Assembly: GCF_011386835.1 (NCBI RefSeq) | Contig: NC_088791.1 | Location: 29,238,998-29,302,997, forward strand | Source of the DNA: Chrysemys picta bellii | Lineage: Eukaryota > Chordata > Testudines > Emydidae | Length of the DNA stretch: 64,000 nucleotides | Direction of reading: 5' to 3' | In this document: positions 60,908-64,000 of the stretch, one piece after another | How the letters are laid out: every line of letters begins with the position of its first letter | Numbering within the stretch: the stretch's first letter is position 1 | Notes under the pieces: generated by a model | Told to the model about the DNA's origin: nothing | Database searches by the model: none | Seen by the model: the letters and a program-made list of their open reading frames with translations, nothing else | Position numbers and translations under genes: made by a program

Positions 60908-61528
60908 CTACTGGGTAAGGGCATAACGAGACGTGAATGTGTGAATGGACAACCAGGTAGTGGTCCTGCAGATATCTTGAATTGGCAGTTGGGCTAGGAA
61001 GGCTGCCGCCAAGGCTTGCACCTTAGTTGAGTGGGTGGCTACAATCGCCGGTAGAGGTACTTTTGCCTGCTTATAACAAAACCAGATGCAGGTGGTAATC
61101 CATGATGAAATTCTCTGGGCAGACACCGAAAGATCTTTCATCCTGTCTACCATCACGACAAATAACTGTGTCAATTTCTGGAATGGCTTAGTCCTTTCAA
61201 TGTAAAAGGCCAATGCTCTCCTGATGTCCAGAGAGTGTAATCTATGCTCCGCCTCTGACTCATGAGGCTTTGGGAAGAAGATGGGCAAGAATATGTCCTG
61301 GCGCATATGAAACTGTGAAACAACCTTGGGCAGGAAAGCTGGGTGCAGCCTCAGCTGGACCTTGTCTTTGAAAAACGCCATATATGGCGGCTCCGAGGTT
61401 AGTGCCCTAATTTCAGAGACCCTGCGGGCACATATTATCACCACTAAGAATGAGACCTTCCAGGAGAGTAGAAGAAGAGAACAGGAAGCCAAGGGCTTGA
61501 AGCGGGGGCCCATGAGCTGCGCCAGCAC
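60908..61528 (-). pseudogene. tyrosine recombinase catalytic domain of DIRS copy C
   Basis: A 206-codon open frame. It has the first catalytic motif ARRVSEIRALTSEPPY, the helix FLPKVVSQFHMRQDIFLPIF, RISSWITTCIWFCYK, then THSTKVQA and the tyrosine region TTTWLSIHTFTSRYALT. DIRS recombinases normally have HSTR in the second box; here lysine replaces the arginine. The N-terminal domain is not in frame with it. The domain looks almost intact but probably lacks strand-cleavage activity. Confidence 0.85.
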
Positions 61529-61851
61529 GAGATTCAGGTCCCCAGAAGGGACTGGATCCCAGATATGGGGATAGAGTCATTCTAGACCTTTCAAAAACCA
61601 GACCGTCATGTCATAAGTGAAGATCAACCTGCCCTAGAATGGAGGGTGAAAGGCTGAAATAGCAGTCAAGCGGTCCTTAATTGATGAAAGAGAAAAGCCC
61701 TGGAGCTTGAGATGCAGAAGGTAGTCCAGGATCAACTGCAGCGAGCCTGCTCAAGCCAAATACCCTGGTCCAAGGCCCAGCACGTGAATCATTTCCACTT
61801 AGCCAGGTAGGTCACACTGGTGGAGGGCTTCCTGCTGCCCAACAGGACTTG

Positions 61852-62252
61852 CTAGACATGGGCGGGACACTCCTGCTCTGGAACATTCAACCACGCAGCA
61901 GCCAAGCTGTCAGGTGCAGCACTCACTGCCAAGTCTGGGTGCAGAAGACTGCCGTGTTCTGAGACAGCAGATCCGGCCAGAGCGTCAGCTGCAGTGTGGT
62001 CACCACCAAGAGGTCCAACAGAGTGCTGAACTAGTGTTGGCAAGGCCAAGCCAGGGCTATCAGTATTACCTTTGCCCTGTCTTGTTTGATCTTCATTAGA
62101 ACCCTGTGGATTAATGGCACCAGCGGGAATGCGTACATCAGAGCCCCCGACCGTAGGAGTAAAAAGGCGTCTGACAGGGAGCCTCTCTTGATCCCCCAAA
62201 TCGAGCAGAACACATGGTATTTCCTGTTCTGACAAGACGCGAATAAGTCCAC
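61852..62252 (-). pseudogene. methyltransferase-like block of DIRS copy C
   Basis: The frame at 62031-62252 reads MDLFASCQNRKYHVFCSIWG, GALMYAFPLVPLIHRVLMKI and KVILIALAWPCQH, parallel to copy B 19604-19951. The function is inferred from its position in DIRS elements. Confidence 0.55.
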
Positions 62253-62737
62253 TCAGGGAGTTCCCCACTTCTGGAAGATCACACTGACCACACCCAGATG
62301 GAGTGACCATTCTTGGTGAGCTGAGAAGGATCTGTTGAGATGATTTGCTAACACGTTCCTGGTCTGGGGAGGTGCGCAGCCACAAGATAAATGGCATGCC
62401 ACACACAGAAGTCCCAGAGCCAGAGAGCTTCCTGGCAAAGGGCTGGCGACCTGGCTCCGCCTTGCTTGTTAAAATAAAACATTGCGACGGCGTCATCCAT
62501 CAGGCCCTGTACCATCTTGCCCTCCAGGTGGGACCGGAAAGCCTGGCAGGCCAAGTGAACCGCTCTGAGCTCCCTGACATTTATGTGGAGGGAGCGATCG
62601 TTCTGCGACCAGTGGCCTTGCATGCTGAACCCACCCAGGTGGGCTCCCCATCCCAGGTCCGAGGTATTGGAAACCAGGGTCACCAATGGGGACGGGGCCA
62701 CGAAGGGAACGCCCTCCAGCACCGATCTGGGGTTCAC
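62253..62737 (-). pseudogene. RNase H of DIRS copy C
   Basis: The frame at 62348-62737 has SDLGWGAHLGG, HINVRELRAVHLACQAF, LMDDAVAMFYFNKQGGARS and LWDFCVWHAI; a shifted frame continues with NVLANHLNRSFSAHQEW. RNase H acidic motifs (RELRA, DD for the usual DN) are recognisable. One frameshift. Confidence 0.82.
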
Positions 62738-62752
62738 TCACCATTCCAGGGA

Positions 62753-63651
62753 CTAGATATGGTCCAGCACCCTGACTACCGGGTCTAGATCGTGCCTCTC
62801 GGGGGCGTGGACTGATGCCAGCCACACTTGCAGCGGCCAGAGGTGGAGCCAGGCATGATGGACCACGTAAGTACATGCTGCCATGTGGCCTAACAACCTC
62901 AGGCAGGTGCGGGCGGTGGTGAGTGGGTGGTCCCTTATATGTGAGATCAAGCCCAACATGGCTTGGAAACGGGCGTCCAGAAGGAAGTCTCTGGCCCACG
63001 TGGAGTCGAAGACCGCGCCTATTAACTCTATCCGTTGCACTAGTATGAGGGTCTATTTCTTTTCATTTATTAACAGGCCCAGGTCGTGACAGAACACACC
63101 AGATTGAGGCTCCTCTGCACCTGATCCCGAGATCTGCCATTGATGAGCCTGTCATCAAGATACGGATAGACCTGGACACCTCAGATAAGCAGCTACTGGC
63201 ACTTTGTGTACACCCACGGGGCCAACGAGAGACCAAAGGATAGCGCCGTGAATTGGAAATGACACTAGCCCACCAAAAAACTGAGGACCCCTCTGTGTCC
63301 TTAAAAGATGGAAATATGAAATTAAGTGTCTTTCAAGTCAAGAGAAGCGTACCAGTCTACCGGATCCAGGGCAGGAATGAAGGAAGCCAGGGAGACCATG
63401 CGGAACTTCAACTTCTTGAGATATTTGTTGAGGCACCGCAGTTCCAGAATGGGTCTTAGGACCCCTTTTGTTTTCGGGATTAGGAAATAACAGGAGTAGA
63501 ATCCTTTCCCCCTCATTTCCCGAGGGACCTCCCCTCCACTGCCCCCAGCTTCAGAAGGCTGTCGACCTCCTGAATGAGGAGTTCTCGTGAGAAGGGTCCC
63601 TGAAGAGGGACGGAAGGAGGGGTGGAAGAGAGGGACAGCTGAGAATTGCAC
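62753..63651 (-). pseudogene. reverse transcriptase of DIRS copy C
   Basis: From 63651 the frame gives KGFYSCYFLIPKTKGVLRPI, CLNKYLKKLKFRMVSLASFI and DWYASLDLKDT, with the first catalytic aspartate present. It then breaks, and the thumb resumes at 62753-63040 (RIELIGAVFDSTWARDFLLD, LLGHMAACTYVV). The middle of the palm (63041-63321) is in shifted frames; I did not find a clean YLDD there. Confidence 0.8.
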
Positions 63652-63731
63652 GGTGTAGCCCAGAGATAATGCTGATAATGCATAGGCCTTTTACAGGCAG
63701 AATAGGGCTTAAAACCTGGGGACGGGGGCAT
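63640..63731 (-). pseudogene. gag start of DIRS copy C fused to the RT entry
   Basis: The frame opens MPPSPGFKPYSACKRPM, the gag start seen in copies A and B (GFK-C--C), with the first cysteine replaced by tyrosine. Within about 20 codons it passes to text corresponding to the region just before RT (EVDSLLKLGAVE). Some 1.7 kb present in copy B between these points is missing. Confidence 0.72.
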
Positions 63732-63907
63732 GTCCCATTCTGGGGTAAGTCCCCTGCCGGGACTTTACTAACTACTAACACTTAACACCTACTTACTCAC
63801 TAACTAGTGTAAACAAGTACATACAAAGAACAATAGCGAAGAGGTGAGAGAAAAAATGCTATCCGCTTGCAAAGCAAGGGGAAGGGAGAACCCAATCATC
63901 ACGGGTG

Positions 63908-64000
63908 GTAAGAAGGAACTGAGAGGGCGTAGGACCACTAGCGCCTAATATACCAATGCATGAGCGCGGCATTCCAGAGGGCGCCACCGCCGACCCTACG
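63908..64000. repeat. right inverted terminal repeat of DIRS copy C (partial)
   Basis: Begins ggtaagaaggaactgagagg; aatataccaatgcatgagcg and agagggcgccaccgccgacc complement 60590-60683. It continues past the window end. Confidence 0.85.

Larger units (their letters stand above)
60500..64000 (-). mobile_element. DIRS-type retrotransposon, copy C (internally deleted, cut by window end)
   Basis: Same layout as copy B: recombinase at low coordinates, then methyltransferase-like block, RNase H, reverse transcriptase and a very short gag. Inverted terminal repeats are at 60500-60760 and, in part, 63908-64000. Reading frames are longer than in A and B, suggesting a younger copy, but gag is fused to RT by a large deletion and several frames are shifted. 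The final part of the right repeat lies beyond the window. Confidence 0.88.

Overview
This is a 64 kb piece of an amniote nuclear genome, most probably a turtle. The evidence for a turtle is a tRNA-derived SINE of the kind described from cryptodiran turtles (about 49634-49820), CR1 LINE fragments, many palindromic DNA-transposon derivatives, and an unusual load of DIRS-type tyrosine-recombinase retrotransposons. There are no operons, CRISPR arrays or other prokaryotic features, and no intact single-exon protein-coding gene.

The only host gene is COG5, a lobe B subunit of the conserved oligomeric Golgi tethering complex, on the minus strand. Eight consecutive internal exons can be placed to the base between 47030 (5' side) and 10402 (3' side). 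All have canonical GT-AG borders. Together they give 1065 coding bases, exactly 355 codons, with every codon phase matching across junctions and no in-frame stop. I did not find the earlier exons (expected above 47030) or the last C-terminal exons (expected below 10402), so the gene runs off both sides of the window. The rest is intron, and one intron alone (16543-40648) is 24.1 kb.

Region by region: 1-2800 is plain intron with one MITE. 2801-5450 is DIRS copy A, with inverted terminal repeats and a scrambled inside. 6083-6736 is a solo LTR. 10402-16542 holds four COG5 exons, with a CR1 LINE carrying a nested hAT element between two of them. 17152-17545 is a second solo LTR. 18375-23740 is DIRS copy B, nearly full length but dead. 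24600-29640 holds two badly decayed DIRS fragments. 37049-38200 is a hAT element and a CR1. 40649-47030 holds the other four COG5 exons. 47200-49215 is a DIRS 5' fragment with two nested MITEs. 49634-58452 is a mix of SINE, CR1, TcMar, Harbinger-like, L2, LTR and hAT pieces. 60500-64000 is DIRS copy C, cut by the window end.

None of the mobile elements looks able to move by itself: every DIRS reading frame is broken, and the recombinase active site is altered or interrupted in all three copies where it can be judged. What stands out is the layering of insertions, the fact that all recognised DIRS coding remnants but one run in the sense direction of COG5, and a copy (A) whose interior is a patchwork. 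I do not see a convincing new biological system here.
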